Part shown: positions 9,442-18,625 of the stretch, in pieces
Layout of the letters: each line of letters starts with the position of its first letter
Numbering within the stretch: the stretch's first letter is position 1
Origin: an uncultured Lachnospiraceae bacterium
GTDB lineage: Bacteria > Bacillota > Clostridia > Lachnospirales > Lachnospiraceae
DNA: 64,000 bases
Assembly (NCBI GenBank): GCA_902798585.1
Contig: CADBXF010000006.1
Coordinates: forward strand, 1-64,000
Direction of reading: 5' to 3'
The notes under the pieces: generated by a model
Database searches by the model: none
What the model saw: the letters and a program-made list of their open reading frames with translations, nothing else
What the model was told of the DNA's origin: nothing
Made by a program: the position numbers and the translations under genes

Positions 9442-10389
9442 ATGGAACAGAGAGATTTCGGACTGGTATTCGGCGGAGGCGGCGGCAAAGGCTCCTATCA
9501 AATCGGAGTCTGGAAGGCGCTTCGCTTTCTCAAGATGGAATCCTGGATTAAGGCCATCTCCAGCGACTCCATCGGCACGCTCAACGCAGTCATGTTTCTC
9601 AACGGGGACTATCAGAAGGCAGAGGACGCCTGGTATAACATCCGCCCGGTTCAGTTTCTGGACATCACGCCGGAGGGTGTCTGCTCCCGCGACGGCCTTA
9701 TTAAGATACTTCACGAGCTGGTGGATCTCAAAAAGGTATCGGAATCCCCGATCAAGACCTACACGACGCTCGCACGGAAGTCCGACTACACGGAGTCCTA
9801 TCAGGTTGTCTCGCGCCTCTTCAGCGCGCGCGACGACGATCTGGACATCGAGGGCGAGTATGTCACGCTCAACGGCCGGTCGCCCGAGGAATTGCTTCAG
9901 CTTCTGCTTGCGGCGACTTCCATGCCGTTTGTTTACGACCCGGTCACAATCAACGGAATTCAGTACCGCGACGGCGGCATCTACGACAATCTTCCGCTCC
10001 GTCCTCTGATTGAGGACGATATCAAGCACCTGATTCTCGTAAGCCTCTCGCCGTCCTATGAGTACGATATCATGTGCGCTTCCCGCGCGGATACCATAAT
10101 TCTCATCACCCCGAGCCAGGAGATCGGCGCTCTTCTCACCGGCACACTGGACTTCGACGGACGAAACTCGGCCTACCGCCTGAACCTCGGCTTCTACGAC
10201 ACGCTTCGCGCCTTCGAATTTTACGAGCGCCGGATGCTCGGTTTCCCGGTTTCCGCCGCAGAGAAGGCTGCCCGTATCCGCGAGGACAACGAAAAAGCGC
10301 TCTCCGCAGCCAATGCGCAGAACGCCATCGCAAGCGCCAACCGAAACTTCAGCAAAATCGAAGAGATGATGAAAAAACTCGGCCTGTAA
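9442..10389 (+). CDS. Patatin-like phospholipase family protein
   Basis: A 315-residue lipid acyl hydrolase of the patatin fold with a Ser-Asp catalytic pair. The oxyanion-hole motif GGGGGKGSYQIG is at residues 11-22, the nucleophile region is SDSIGTLNA (Gly of the usual GxSxG is replaced by Ser at the first position), and the Asp is in the DGGIYDNLP motif near residue 178. No signal peptide is seen, so it is probably cytoplasmic. The ATG at 9442 is chosen over upstream in-frame codons because GGAGG lies 8 bases before it and the conserved motif starts at once. It converges with mutY across a shared terminator. Confidence 0.93.
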   Translation: MEQRDFGLVFGGGGGKGSYQIGVWKALRFLKMESWIKAISSDSIGTLNAVMFLNGDYQKAEDAWYNIRPVQFLDITPEGVCSRDGLIKILHELVDLKKVSESPIKTYTTLARKSDYTESYQVVSRLFSARDDDLDIEGEYVTLNGRSPEELLQLLLAATSMPFVYDPVTINGIQYRDGGIYDNLPLRPLIEDDIKHLILVSLSPSYEYDIMCASRADTIILITPSQEIGALLTGTLDFDGRNSAYRLNLGFYDTLRAFEFYERRMLGFPVSAAEKAARIREDNEKALSAANAQNAIASANRNFSKIEEMMKKLGL

Positions 10390-10396
10390 GCCGCAA

Positions 10397-10427
10397 AGCC
10401 CCTCCGATTATTCGGAAGGGCTTTTCT
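10397..10427. terminator. Bidirectional terminator between patatin gene and mutY
   Basis: An 11-bp stem with one mismatch (10397-10407 with 10412-10422, loop TTAT) is followed by a T-run on the plus strand and preceded by an A-run that serves the minus strand. Confidence 0.8.
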
Positions 10428-11749
10428 TATTTCTGTTCTTTCGGCAAATACTCCCGATACACCCGGAAGGCGGACGCCACCCCGTGCTCTTCACGGATTT
10501 CCCGCGCGCTCGCCCACAGGTATTCTGCAGATCCGGTCGCCGCTGTCTCGGCATTTTTCTCCGAGGCCCGGGCAATGCGCTCCGCGGCTTTCCCCGGAAT
10601 ATCGATGCGGTATCCGCGCATATCCCACTCCGCATGACTGAAAACATGTCTGCTGTCGGGAAGTCTCTTCGCCCGCAGTTCCGTCCGTGAAAGCGGACTT
10701 CCCGCTGTTCCGTCCCCGGCGGTATCCCCGGGGTCCGCCCTTTCTGCGGTCTCCGCCAAAATCGCTGCCGCCGCCTGTTTCGCTCCCGCGTATGTCGCAT
10801 GCCCCGAAATCCCCGGAAATTCCCACATGCCGGCCAGCAGGCCCTTCGCAGGTCTTCTGCGCAAAAGCACCCTCTCACCGCTGCAAAGCAAAAGCACCGT
10901 CCTCTTCTCGACCGGCCGCGCCTTCTCTGCTTTCTTCGCGGGAATCTCCGCGGTCAGCCCCTCGGAAAATGCAGCGCACAGATGCGACAGCGGGCATTTA
11001 TCGCAGTGCGGCTTCCCGTTCGGAATGCACACGGTCGCCCCGACATCCATAATCGCCTGATTAAAACGACCGGGCGCGGACGATATCCTTGCCGCGCCGG
11101 AAGCGGGCCCGCCTCTGCCTGCATCGCCGCCCGAGCACTCCCCCGAAACATCTTCTTTGTTCTCTTCCGCATACTTTAAGATTGCCGTCCGCAGCTGCTC
11201 CGCGACATGCTTTTTGAAACGGTCGCTGCGGATATCTTCGCGGTATCCGGTGACGCGCGCAAACACGCGCAGCACATTGCCGTCCACGGCGGGCACGGGA
11301 ATGCCGAAAGCGATGGACGCGATGGCGCCGGCCGTGTAATCACCGATTCCCGGCAAATCCCGGAGCAACATGTAGTCCGCCGGCAGCCGGTCGTCATATT
11401 TTTCGCAAAGCACCCTGGCTGCCTTCGCGATATTGCGAACCCGGGAATAGTATCCGAGCCCCTCCCACAGTTTTACGAGGCGATCCTCCGAAGCCTCCGC
11501 AACCGCCCGGACATCCGGCAATTCCGCAAGGAACCGCTCATAATATGCGCGGACGGCCTCCACGCGGGTCTGCTGGAGCATAATCTCCGAAATCCACACA
11601 TGATACGGCGTCGGATCCTCGCGCCACGGCAGAATGCGCGCATTGTAGTCGTACCAGAAAAGCAATGCCGGAACGGAATCCCGGTATGCTTCCTCTTCCC
11701 GGTTCGTGCGAACAATTCTTTCTTCTTCCGTTTTCCCGCGGTTTCTCAT
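10427..11749 (-). CDS. mutY: A/G-specific adenine DNA glycosylase
   Basis: A 440-residue base-excision repair enzyme that removes adenine opposite 8-oxoguanine. The helix-hairpin-helix motif LPGIGDYTAGAI and the following Asp (VDGNVLR), the catalytic Glu in WISEIMLQQTRV, and the four-cysteine iron-sulfur motif (CIPNGKPHCDKCPLSHLC) are present. A C-terminal MutT-like domain reads the lesion. Between the glycosylase core and the FNQAIMDVGA helix there is a Gly/Ser/Ala-rich insertion of roughly 25 residues (EECSGGDAGRGG region), and a second low-complexity insert is in the C-terminal domain, so it is longer than typical MutY. Confidence 0.96.
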   Translation of the reverse strand: MRNRGKTEEERIVRTNREEEAYRDSVPALLFWYDYNARILPWREDPTPYHVWISEIMLQQTRVEAVRAYYERFLAELPDVRAVAEASEDRLVKLWEGLGYYSRVRNIAKAARVLCEKYDDRLPADYMLLRDLPGIGDYTAGAIASIAFGIPVPAVDGNVLRVFARVTGYREDIRSDRFKKHVAEQLRTAILKYAEENKEDVSGECSGGDAGRGGPASGAARISSAPGRFNQAIMDVGATVCIPNGKPHCDKCPLSHLCAAFSEGLTAEIPAKKAEKARPVEKRTVLLLCSGERVLLRRRPAKGLLAGMWEFPGISGHATYAGAKQAAAAILAETAERADPGDTAGDGTAGSPLSRTELRAKRLPDSRHVFSHAEWDMRGYRIDIPGKAAERIARASEKNAETAATGSAEYLWASAREIREEHGVASAFRVYREYLPKEQK

Positions 11750-11797
11750 CGCATTTTCCCCTGAGTGACAGTCTGTAGTTTCCCGGCTCCGCCGGTT

Positions 11798-12592
11798 TCA
11801 TTTTCTCGCAAGCTGCAGATCGATGGTATCGTAAATCGTAATCAATCCGCCGTGGTCGGTTATCGCCTGCTCAACCTTTGCGAAGAACTCGCTTCTCACG
11901 GTTTCGTCGAGCGCTATATGGTCGGAATAGGTTCCGAGCAGCTCCGTGTACTCCTTCGCCGTGAAGGTTCGCTCCCGCCGAAACATTGCGTACTGAAGAT
12001 CCCGAAAGCCGTATTTTCCGGCGAGCATTGCCCGCTCTTTCGCCATCTCCTCCGTGTATTCCCGCAAGTCTCTCGTCTTGTTCGTATAGTATTTGTAATA
12101 GTATTCGTCGTACTGCTTCTGAATCGCTGCCGTCAACTCCGGCCTCCGTCTGTCGGGGTGCGGATGGTTCGCAAATCTGGCAAAAGCTCCGCCTTTTTTC
12201 AACATCGCATAGGCCGTTTCATAGCCGGCCTGCTCCGGAATCCAGTGAAAAGCCGATGCCGAAAACACCAGATCGCAGGAATCCGGTTCAAACTCCGTCT
12301 CCTCGAACCTGCCGTTGATTACGGAAAACGAGGGATACTCCGCAAACTTTTCCCGCAGAAGCGCGGCAAAACTCTTTCCGTACTCTACCGCTGTCAATCT
12401 GCATCCGGTCTGCAGCACCGGACCGGTGGCCTGTCCGGCCCCGCTTCCCACTTCGACCACATTGCTCTCCGGGCCGATCGGCGCATACGAAAACAGTTTT
12501 TCATAGAGTTCCCGGACATACCCCGGCCTTATTTTGTCATACTTCGATGCAACCGTATCGAAAGTCCATTCCAAACCCTTGGTCACTGCCAT
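11798..12592 (-). CDS. Class I SAM-dependent methyltransferase
   Basis: A 264-residue cytoplasmic protein. Motif I (VVEVGSGAGQATGP, about residues 45-58) and the acidic post-I residue (AVEYG) bind S-adenosylmethionine; the domain is of the Methyltransf_11 type. The C-terminal half is rich in Tyr and charged residues (YDEYYYKYYTNKTRDLREY), as in the ubiE/trans-aconitate-type proteins. The substrate cannot be told from sequence. It has its own promoter and a GAGGAG ribosome site. Confidence 0.88.
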   Translation of the reverse strand: MAVTKGLEWTFDTVASKYDKIRPGYVRELYEKLFSYAPIGPESNVVEVGSGAGQATGPVLQTGCRLTAVEYGKSFAALLREKFAEYPSFSVINGRFEETEFEPDSCDLVFSASAFHWIPEQAGYETAYAMLKKGGAFARFANHPHPDRRRPELTAAIQKQYDEYYYKYYTNKTRDLREYTEEMAKERAMLAGKYGFRDLQYAMFRRERTFTAKEYTELLGTYSDHIALDETVRSEFFAKVEQAITDHGGLITIYDTIDLQLARK

Positions 12593-12647
12593 CTGAAATC
12601 CTCCTCACGGCCCCCGGTTGTGTACATACCGAATCGTCGGCAAAATG

Positions 12648-12676
12648 ATTATACCATATTTCGCTCCGCCTGTCAG
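12648..12676 (-). promoter_or_regulatory. Promoter of the methyltransferase gene
   Basis: On the minus strand -35 CTGACA (12671-12676) and -10 TATAAT (12648-12653) are spaced by 17 bp, about 56 bp before the start codon. The rest of the 311-bp gap (12593-12903) holds the ABC-operon terminator and nothing else I can identify. Confidence 0.8.
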
Positions 12677-12763
12677 CACAACCGCGGATGTTGACAGCGT
12701 TGCATTACAGTCGCGAAAGCGTCGGAATTTCGTTTTTTTGCAGCTTCCGATGCCCGGGCATAC

Positions 12764-12797
12764 AAAAAGGCCGGCCGGACAAGCCGGCCCGGCCTTT
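12764..12797 (-). terminator. Terminator of the ABC exporter operon
   Basis: A G+C-rich hairpin, AAAGGCCGG pairing with the GGCCTTT side, is followed on the minus strand by a T-run. It lies about 107 bp after the stop of the last ABC gene. Confidence 0.8.
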
Positions 12798-12903
12798 CCG
12801 CCGGTTCAGCCCGTCCCGCTGACCTTTCATCCTTGTTTCGCATTCAAGAGTCAAATGTGAATCGCCCGTCGCCCCGGCATCCTGCCGCTCAGCGGCCTGA
12901 TCT

Positions 12904-15126
12904 TTACGCCCCGGCGGGAACAGCTTCCGCATCCTCGCCCTTGAGGGCCTGCATCTGCAGCTGTGCCGTAACAAGGCCGTAGTAGATGCCCTTCTTCTCC
13001 ATCAGCTCGTTGTGTGTGCCCACCTCGGCGATGTGGTGACCGTCGATGACAACCAGACGGTCCGCATCCTTGAGAGTCGACAGGCGGTGTGCGATGGCAA
13101 ATGTCGTGCAGCCCGCCGTAAGACGCTCCAGAGCCTTCTGAATCAGGTACTCGCTCTCCGTATCGAGAGCGGAGGTAGCCTCGTCCAGAATGAGAAGCTT
13201 CGGCTTATTGAGAATTGCGCGCGCGATGGCAAGGCGCTGTCTCTCACCGCCTGAAAGGCTATAGCCGTGCTCCCCGACATAAGTGTTGTAGCCGTCAGGC
13301 GTCTTCACGATGAAATCATGGGCATTTGCCATCTTGGCAGCCATGATGATCTCCTCCTCCGTCGCGTCGGGCTTTGCAAAGCGCAGATTGTTATAGATGG
13401 TGCCTGCAAAGAGGAAGTTCTCCTGCAGTACGACGCCGATCTGCGAATGGTACTTCTCGATCTTTAAGTCGTTGATGTCCTTGCCGTCGATTAACAGCTG
13501 ACCGTCATCCACCTCGTAGAGGCGCATGATGAGGTTGATCATCGTCGACTTACCGGTGCCGGAAGCGCCTACAAGACCGATCATCTCGCCGGGCTTCACC
13601 TTCAGGTTGATTTTCTCGAGAACCGGCTCGTAAGAGCGGTAACCGAAGGTCACATCCTTAAATTCCACCTCGCCCTTAAGGTCGATATCCTGAGCTTCCT
13701 CATGGTCGCGAATCAAAGGCTCCTCGTCCATGACATCGTAGATACGCTCGAGGCTGGTCATCAGCTGGGTGATCATTCGCGGAAGGAATGTCATCCATCC
13801 GAGAGGCCCGTACAGCATCCAGGTGTAGGTGATGAACTGCTGCAGCTGGCCGACCGTGAAGCGATCCTCCAGCACGCCGACACCGCCGAAGTATGTTACA
13901 ACGTAGATGCCCAAGCCCATCACGAAGGAAACCAGCGGGAACAGCGACGCCCAGAAAACCTCGTTGCGCTCCTGAACCTTTGCAAAATCGTCGGTGAGCT
14001 TGCGGAAATGCTTCGTCTCCTGCTCCTCGGTGCCGAAGGACTTCACCACGCGCATACCGGAAAGGATGTCCTGCAGACCGCTGTTGGTCTTGTCAAAGCG
14101 ATGCCACTGCATGTGGAAACGCCTGTGGATGTTCTTTCGGAACGAGATGGAAAATCCGAGTGCAATCGGCACGAAGATAACCGACATAATCGTGAGCTTC
14201 CAGTCCATCATAACCATGTAGATGACCACGGAAACCATGGTGATGATGCAGGAGAACATTCCGGAAAATGCCTCTTCCATGAATCGTCTCACCTGCGCCG
14301 TGTCGCTGACGATACGGTTCATGAGCTCGCCGGGACGGCGGTCCTGAATGAACGAAAGCGACAGAAGCTGAACTTTCTTGTAGAGCATTTGCCGAAGGTC
14401 CATGCTCATCTTGGTACCCATGGAGATACACATCCAGTAGCGGAGCACATGCAAAAGAATCGTGATAATCGTGACTCCGATCATGGCGCCCGCATAGATG
14501 CCGATCTCCTTCCATCCGCCCTTGCCGGGCATCAGGTAATCATCGATAAAAATCTGCTGGATTTTCGGAATTACCAGCTGGATGACAGCCACGCAAGCCA
14601 TCAGCACGGCGATGATTGCGAGCCATCCCTTGTAAGCTCCGCAGAGCTTGAAAAACTTCCAGAGAACGGAGGGCTTGTGACTGCACTTGGGACACTCTCT
14701 CGTGCCGCGGAGCGCCCGCCCGCATATGGGACAGGTCTTATCGTACTCGCGGCTGATTACCTGCTTTTTGATGCCGTCGCGAAGAAGAAGCGCTCCCTTG
14801 GCGATAAATGCCACACGGGATACATGCTTCATCGTAAACCGCGCCAGAATCTGCTCCGTGTCGTTTTGCACGGTCTTCGCAATCAGAAGACCGTTGTTCA
14901 CCAACGGATCGCATTTTAAATATGTGATGTCCGAAAGCGCGAGGTCGGTCTCCGTCTGCGAACCCGAAATCACGAGAAGGCGGCGGTTCGTCACGACGAG
15001 GTATCGCTCGTGCGTGAGCTTGCCGTCCCGGTCGATGTCGCAGGGCGAGCAGTACTTTATCTCCTCTCCGTCCGCCGGCGTAAATGCGCTGCGCTGCGCC
15101 GCCGGCAGGTCAAACAATAGATTCAT
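12904..15126 (-). CDS. ABC exporter (fused membrane and ATPase domains) with PH-like/zinc-ribbon N-terminus
   Basis: A 740-residue half-transporter. Residues 1-125 form a beta-rich domain (YLVVTNRRLLVIS) that resembles bacterial PH domains. A zinc ribbon follows (CPICGRALRGTRECPKC, about 135-151). Six membrane helices lie between about 165 and 460. The ATPase domain has Walker A GASGTGKST, signature LSGGERQRLAIARAI and Walker B LLILDEATSALD. It ends the three-gene operon with a DUF1854 protein and a second exporter half, which suggests a heterodimer. The substrate is unknown; in Proteobacteria DUF1854 goes with ABC transporters annotated as linked to cyanophycin metabolism. Confidence 0.92.
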   Translation of the reverse strand: MNLLFDLPAAQRSAFTPADGEEIKYCSPCDIDRDGKLTHERYLVVTNRRLLVISGSQTETDLALSDITYLKCDPLVNNGLLIAKTVQNDTEQILARFTMKHVSRVAFIAKGALLLRDGIKKQVISREYDKTCPICGRALRGTRECPKCSHKPSVLWKFFKLCGAYKGWLAIIAVLMACVAVIQLVIPKIQQIFIDDYLMPGKGGWKEIGIYAGAMIGVTIITILLHVLRYWMCISMGTKMSMDLRQMLYKKVQLLSLSFIQDRRPGELMNRIVSDTAQVRRFMEEAFSGMFSCIITMVSVVIYMVMMDWKLTIMSVIFVPIALGFSISFRKNIHRRFHMQWHRFDKTNSGLQDILSGMRVVKSFGTEEQETKHFRKLTDDFAKVQERNEVFWASLFPLVSFVMGLGIYVVTYFGGVGVLEDRFTVGQLQQFITYTWMLYGPLGWMTFLPRMITQLMTSLERIYDVMDEEPLIRDHEEAQDIDLKGEVEFKDVTFGYRSYEPVLEKINLKVKPGEMIGLVGASGTGKSTMINLIMRLYEVDDGQLLIDGKDINDLKIEKYHSQIGVVLQENFLFAGTIYNNLRFAKPDATEEEIIMAAKMANAHDFIVKTPDGYNTYVGEHGYSLSGGERQRLAIARAILNKPKLLILDEATSALDTESEYLIQKALERLTAGCTTFAIAHRLSTLKDADRLVVIDGHHIAEVGTHNELMEKKGIYYGLVTAQLQMQALKGEDAEAVPAGA

Positions 15127-15144
15127 TCGTATCCTCCTTGTCCA

Positions 15145-15732
15145 TTACAGGAACAGGTCAAGCTTCTTTAATTCCCCCGCAGAAAGCTGCGTGTAGTCCG
15201 GGATCTCAAAACGGTTTCCGTCAAGGTCGGAGATCATCAGCCGCACATCGGTCAGGCTCACAACGGAGCTCGAGTTCATGTAGATGACAAATTTGCACGG
15301 CCCCTCCGTGGTCACCACATCCCAGTAGGCGTGGCCGTACTCCTCCTTGATGTCGTTGATCTTCGTGATCACCGGCGTAAAATACCGAAGGCTCATCTGC
15401 TCCTCGAGCATCTTCCGGGTCTCCTTGGAGACATCCTTTGCGATGTCCCTGATGATGCCGATCTCCTTCGACTTCTCCTCCGTCGTGCGGATGGAGATAT
15501 ATGTATTCGGAGCAGTGAACGGAAAACTCCGGACGACGCGCACGCGGTCGTAATGCTCTGCCTTGCCGTCCTCCCCCTCGGGGATGTCGAGGCTCACAAA
15601 ACCGCCTGCGGTGCGCTCGAACTTCGCGTTCGTATCGCTTAAGAAGCGCATGCGGAGCATCTCCTCCGTCTCGGCTTCCATCTGTTCGAGGTTGAATTCC
15701 TCATCCGCTCCCTCAAAATTCTTTAAACCCAT
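15145..15732 (-). CDS. DUF1854 domain protein
   Basis: A 195-residue soluble acidic protein between two ABC exporter halves, 18 bp upstream of one and 78 bp downstream of the other. The central RVRVVRSFPFTAPNTYISIR block and the GHAYWDVVTTEGPCKFVI block fit DUF1854. The likely role is a cytoplasmic accessory of the exporter, inferred from position only. The short gap before it (15753-15771) carries a perfect hairpin built from two copies of the GGAAAATG octamer. Confidence 0.85.
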   Translation of the reverse strand: MGLKNFEGADEEFNLEQMEAETEEMLRMRFLSDTNAKFERTAGGFVSLDIPEGEDGKAEHYDRVRVVRSFPFTAPNTYISIRTTEEKSKEIGIIRDIAKDVSKETRKMLEEQMSLRYFTPVITKINDIKEEYGHAYWDVVTTEGPCKFVIYMNSSSVVSLTDVRLMISDLDGNRFEIPDYTQLSAGELKKLDLFL

Positions 15733-15810
15733 ACTGTACTCCTATCTGCGGGCATTTTCCGCCGGAAAATGCCGCCTCTTCTATTCGTTGTGTGCGATAC
15801 CCCCGCACCG

Positions 15811-18198
15811 TTACTCAATACCCTTCAGCGCGAGCGCTTTGGTCTGCAGCTCCTTCAGCTTGTAGTACACGCCCTTCTTCGCGATGAGCTCCTCGTGGGT
15901 ACCCTGCTCGGCAATCTTGCCCTCGTCGATGACAATCAGCGTATCGGCGTCGCGAAGCGTCGAGAGACGATGCGCGATGGAAATGGTCGTGCGGCCCTTG
16001 ATAAGCATGTTGATGGACTGCTGAATCGCCTGCTCGGTCTCCGTGTCGACAGCCGCAGTCGCCTCGTCGAGGATGAGAATCTTCGGGTTGGCCAGGATGG
16101 CTCTTGCGATGGAGATTCGCTGACGCTCACCTCCGGAAAGCTCCCGCCCCGAGGAGCCGATGATGGTATCGTAGCCGTCGGGCATACGGCAGATAAAATC
16201 GTGCGCGCTCGCCAGAACGGCTGCCCGGATAATCTCCGCGCGGGAAGCGTCCTTCTTCGCGTAGGCGATATTTTCCGCAACGGTTCCCATAAACATGTAG
16301 GTCTCCTGCGAAACCATCGCGACATTGCCGCGGAGCGTCTTGAAGGAAAGGTCCTTTAAGTTCACGCCGTCCAGCGTTACCGTACCCTCCTGTGGGTCGT
16401 AGAGACGCGAAATCAGGTTGACGATGGTGGTCTTGCCGGCGCCGGAACGACCGACAATACCGAGCATGTGACCGCCCTCGACCTTCATGTTGATGTTCTT
16501 GAGAACCGGCTTGTTCTTCTCGTAGCCGAAGGTGACATCCTTCATCTCGATGGTGCCATTGATGGTGTCTAAGGAAACTGCATTTTCCTTCTCCGCAATC
16601 TCCGGAACCGCATCGATGATCTCGAACATACGCTGTGCGCTGTTCATGCAGCTGGTAAACCAGCGGAAGAAGAACGACATGAAATCCATCGGTCCGGTCA
16701 GCTGTCCGACATAGCCCGCGAAAGTAATCAGGATTGCGTAGTCGAACCGCTTCTGAATCAGGATCAGGTAGGCGCCGACGATATAAACCATCAGAGACGC
16801 CAGGTTCTCCGCTGCGGAGTAGAGCGCCGAGAACTTGTTGTCGTAGTTCATAACCGCAAGGTCCGCACTTCTGACCTTCTCGTTGCTCTTGTCAAACCGC
16901 TTGACCTCGCTGCCCTCCTGACCGAACGCCTTGACAACGCGTGCACCGCTTAAGTTGTCGTGAATCTTCGAATTCAGCGAGCGCGTTGCGCGGTGTCTGC
17001 GGCCGTAGCGATGCCACAACCTCGGGAGCATTTTCCAGCTCACGAAGAATGTGATCGGCATAAACATCAGCGCCACAACGGCCAGCGGCCAGCTGAGGGT
17101 AAACATCACCACCGCCATGGCGATGATGGAAAATACATTGATCAAAAAGTAAGGAAGTCCGTCGATGAAAAAGCCGGACACCTCGTCCGAATCGGACATG
17201 ACACGCGTCATGAGGGATCCGGTCTGCTTGCTCGTGAAAAAGTTGATGGAGAGCTTGCCCATCGCTCCGAACACATCGTTGCGCATCGACTTGACAACTC
17301 TCGGAACAATCTTCGCCGTCATGACGCCCTGCAGGATGCCGACAAGCTGCATTGTAAGCTTGGTCATCACCATCGTGAGCACCAGGAGAAGCAAAATCGT
17401 CACATAGCGGTTGCCGTCCACCGAGAGGAACGAGAGAAAGTTCTCATCCCTGCCGAGCACCTTCTTGTAGAGCACGACACCGTTTAAGTACGGCCATACG
17501 ATGTTGAGCGCCGCCGTAGCCAGGTAGCACAGAAACATCACTGTGATCCGGCCCTTGTAAGGCTTCAGATACCCGATGGTCCTTCGGAAAATGGACTTCT
17601 TGTTCATGCACTTCGGGCAGATTTTACGGTCGGAGTCGGGGTACATCATGCCGCAGACCGGACAGTACTCCTCTTCCTCGTCATCCTCCATTGCCTCGTC
17701 GTCAATCTCCTTGCCTTCGGCAAGCTTTTCACACAAACGCTCGATTTTCGTGGCGCTGCTCATGCAGTGGTTCGAAACCGCTGCGACGGTCTCTGCCGCG
17801 CCGTCCGCCTCGGGGTCGTCCTTATCCTTGTGAACCAGGATCAGAAAACCGCCGCTCACCGTGCGTTCGATATAGGTCTTCTTCACGTCGGAAATGTCGA
17901 ACTCCGCAAATCTCCACTCGCGGTCCGCCGCGATTTTCCGCGTCTTGCGGGTCTCCATTCCCTTAAAGTAATGAACTTCTCCCGACAGCGGATCCGCTGT
18001 CGCGGTAATCAGCCGATTCTTCGTCATCACGATATATCCGGGCGTGAAAGCACAGGTCAGATCCATATCCGTGCGTACGCACACATATACATCCGCCTCG
18101 CTGACGCCGCGGTCGCGAAGGTCGACTTCAATTTCCTTCGGAAGCTTTCCGGTTGCCTTCGTCGGCTCTTCCGAAATCTTCCGGTTCTTCTTACCCAT
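15811..18198 (-). CDS. ABC exporter (fused membrane and ATPase domains) with zinc-ribbon N-terminus
   Basis: A 795-residue partner of the exporter at 12904-15126. It has the same plan: an N-terminal beta-rich domain (about residues 20-140), an acidic stretch, a zinc ribbon (YCPVCGMM...KICPKC, about 180-200), six membrane helices, then an ATPase domain with GRSGAGKTT, LSGGERQRISIARAI and ILILDEATAAVD. The frame stays open upstream to 18585, but I set the start at the ATG at 18198, where GAGGT lies 6 bases upstream; the upstream extension is just a translation of the hairpin repeat array. First gene of the operon. Confidence 0.92.
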   Translation of the reverse strand: MGKKNRKISEEPTKATGKLPKEIEVDLRDRGVSEADVYVCVRTDMDLTCAFTPGYIVMTKNRLITATADPLSGEVHYFKGMETRKTRKIAADREWRFAEFDISDVKKTYIERTVSGGFLILVHKDKDDPEADGAAETVAAVSNHCMSSATKIERLCEKLAEGKEIDDEAMEDDEEEEYCPVCGMMYPDSDRKICPKCMNKKSIFRRTIGYLKPYKGRITVMFLCYLATAALNIVWPYLNGVVLYKKVLGRDENFLSFLSVDGNRYVTILLLLVLTMVMTKLTMQLVGILQGVMTAKIVPRVVKSMRNDVFGAMGKLSINFFTSKQTGSLMTRVMSDSDEVSGFFIDGLPYFLINVFSIIAMAVVMFTLSWPLAVVALMFMPITFFVSWKMLPRLWHRYGRRHRATRSLNSKIHDNLSGARVVKAFGQEGSEVKRFDKSNEKVRSADLAVMNYDNKFSALYSAAENLASLMVYIVGAYLILIQKRFDYAILITFAGYVGQLTGPMDFMSFFFRWFTSCMNSAQRMFEIIDAVPEIAEKENAVSLDTINGTIEMKDVTFGYEKNKPVLKNINMKVEGGHMLGIVGRSGAGKTTIVNLISRLYDPQEGTVTLDGVNLKDLSFKTLRGNVAMVSQETYMFMGTVAENIAYAKKDASRAEIIRAAVLASAHDFICRMPDGYDTIIGSSGRELSGGERQRISIARAILANPKILILDEATAAVDTETEQAIQQSINMLIKGRTTISIAHRLSTLRDADTLIVIDEGKIAEQGTHEELIAKKGVYYKLKELQTKALALKGIE

Positions 18199-18256
18199 TG
18201 TTACCTCATTTCTCTGCCCACACTGGGCAGGTAAAGCTTGCCGTTCTTCCGCGCGG

Positions 18257-18523
18257 CAACCTCGCGAGCATAAGCTCGCTCGGTGTACGTGCGCTCGGCA
18301 ATCTCGCCGCGAACTGCGTTCGCTCCCGAGCTTGTCCTTCCGACTTGCCGGAAACTGCGTTTCCGCAAGGTCGTCTATCCAACCTCGCGAGCATAAGCTC
18401 GCTCGGTGTACGTGCGCTCGGCAATCTCGCCGCGAACTGCGTTCGCTCCCGTCCGACCGTTCTGCGATCACCGGGAACAATGTTCCCGTGATGCGCATCA
18501 CGCTCGTCCGACGACTCCGTCGG
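18257..18523. repeat. Two 72-bp direct repeats in an array of short hairpins
   Basis: A perfect 72-bp repeat occurs at 18257-18328 and 18380-18451 (period 123 bp). Each copy has two hairpins, GCGAGC-ATAA-GCTCGC (18264-18279) and GCGAAC-TGC-GTTCGC (18309-18323). Between and after the copies are more hairpins: GGAAAC-TGC-GTTTCC (18350-18364), GGGAAC-AAT-GTTCCC (18473-18487), the palindrome CGTGATGCGCATCACG (18487-18502) and CCGACG-ACTC-CGTCGG (18508-18523). The array fills the gap between the lysA terminator and the first ABC gene. It is probably a dispersed palindromic repeat family. It reads open in the ABC frame, but that looks accidental. Confidence 0.9.
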
Positions 18524-18547
18524 CTCGATTGCTCTCGCTTAGCGCGC

Positions 18548-18578
18548 AAAAAAACGGCACGACGAAACCGCCGTGCCG
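18548..18578 (-). terminator. Rho-independent terminator of lysA
   Basis: CGGCACG (18555-18561) pairs with CGTGCCG (18572-18578), and on the minus strand seven T residues follow at once. It lies about 50 bp beyond the lysA stop. Confidence 0.88.
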
Positions 18579-18625
18579 ATATCACACAATTGCCTTCCGA
18601 TGCCGTCCGCTCTGCGGACCGTGCA

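Noticed and set aside
18257..18451. Possible CRISPR array
   Set aside because: Only two repeat copies, each 72 bp with internal hairpins, and no cas genes nearby.
18199..18585. In-frame N-terminal extension of the ABC exporter containing a duplicated Arg/Ser-rich segment
   Set aside because: It is a translation of the hairpin repeat array; a good ribosome site precedes the ATG at 18198, and the lysA terminator lies within the extension.
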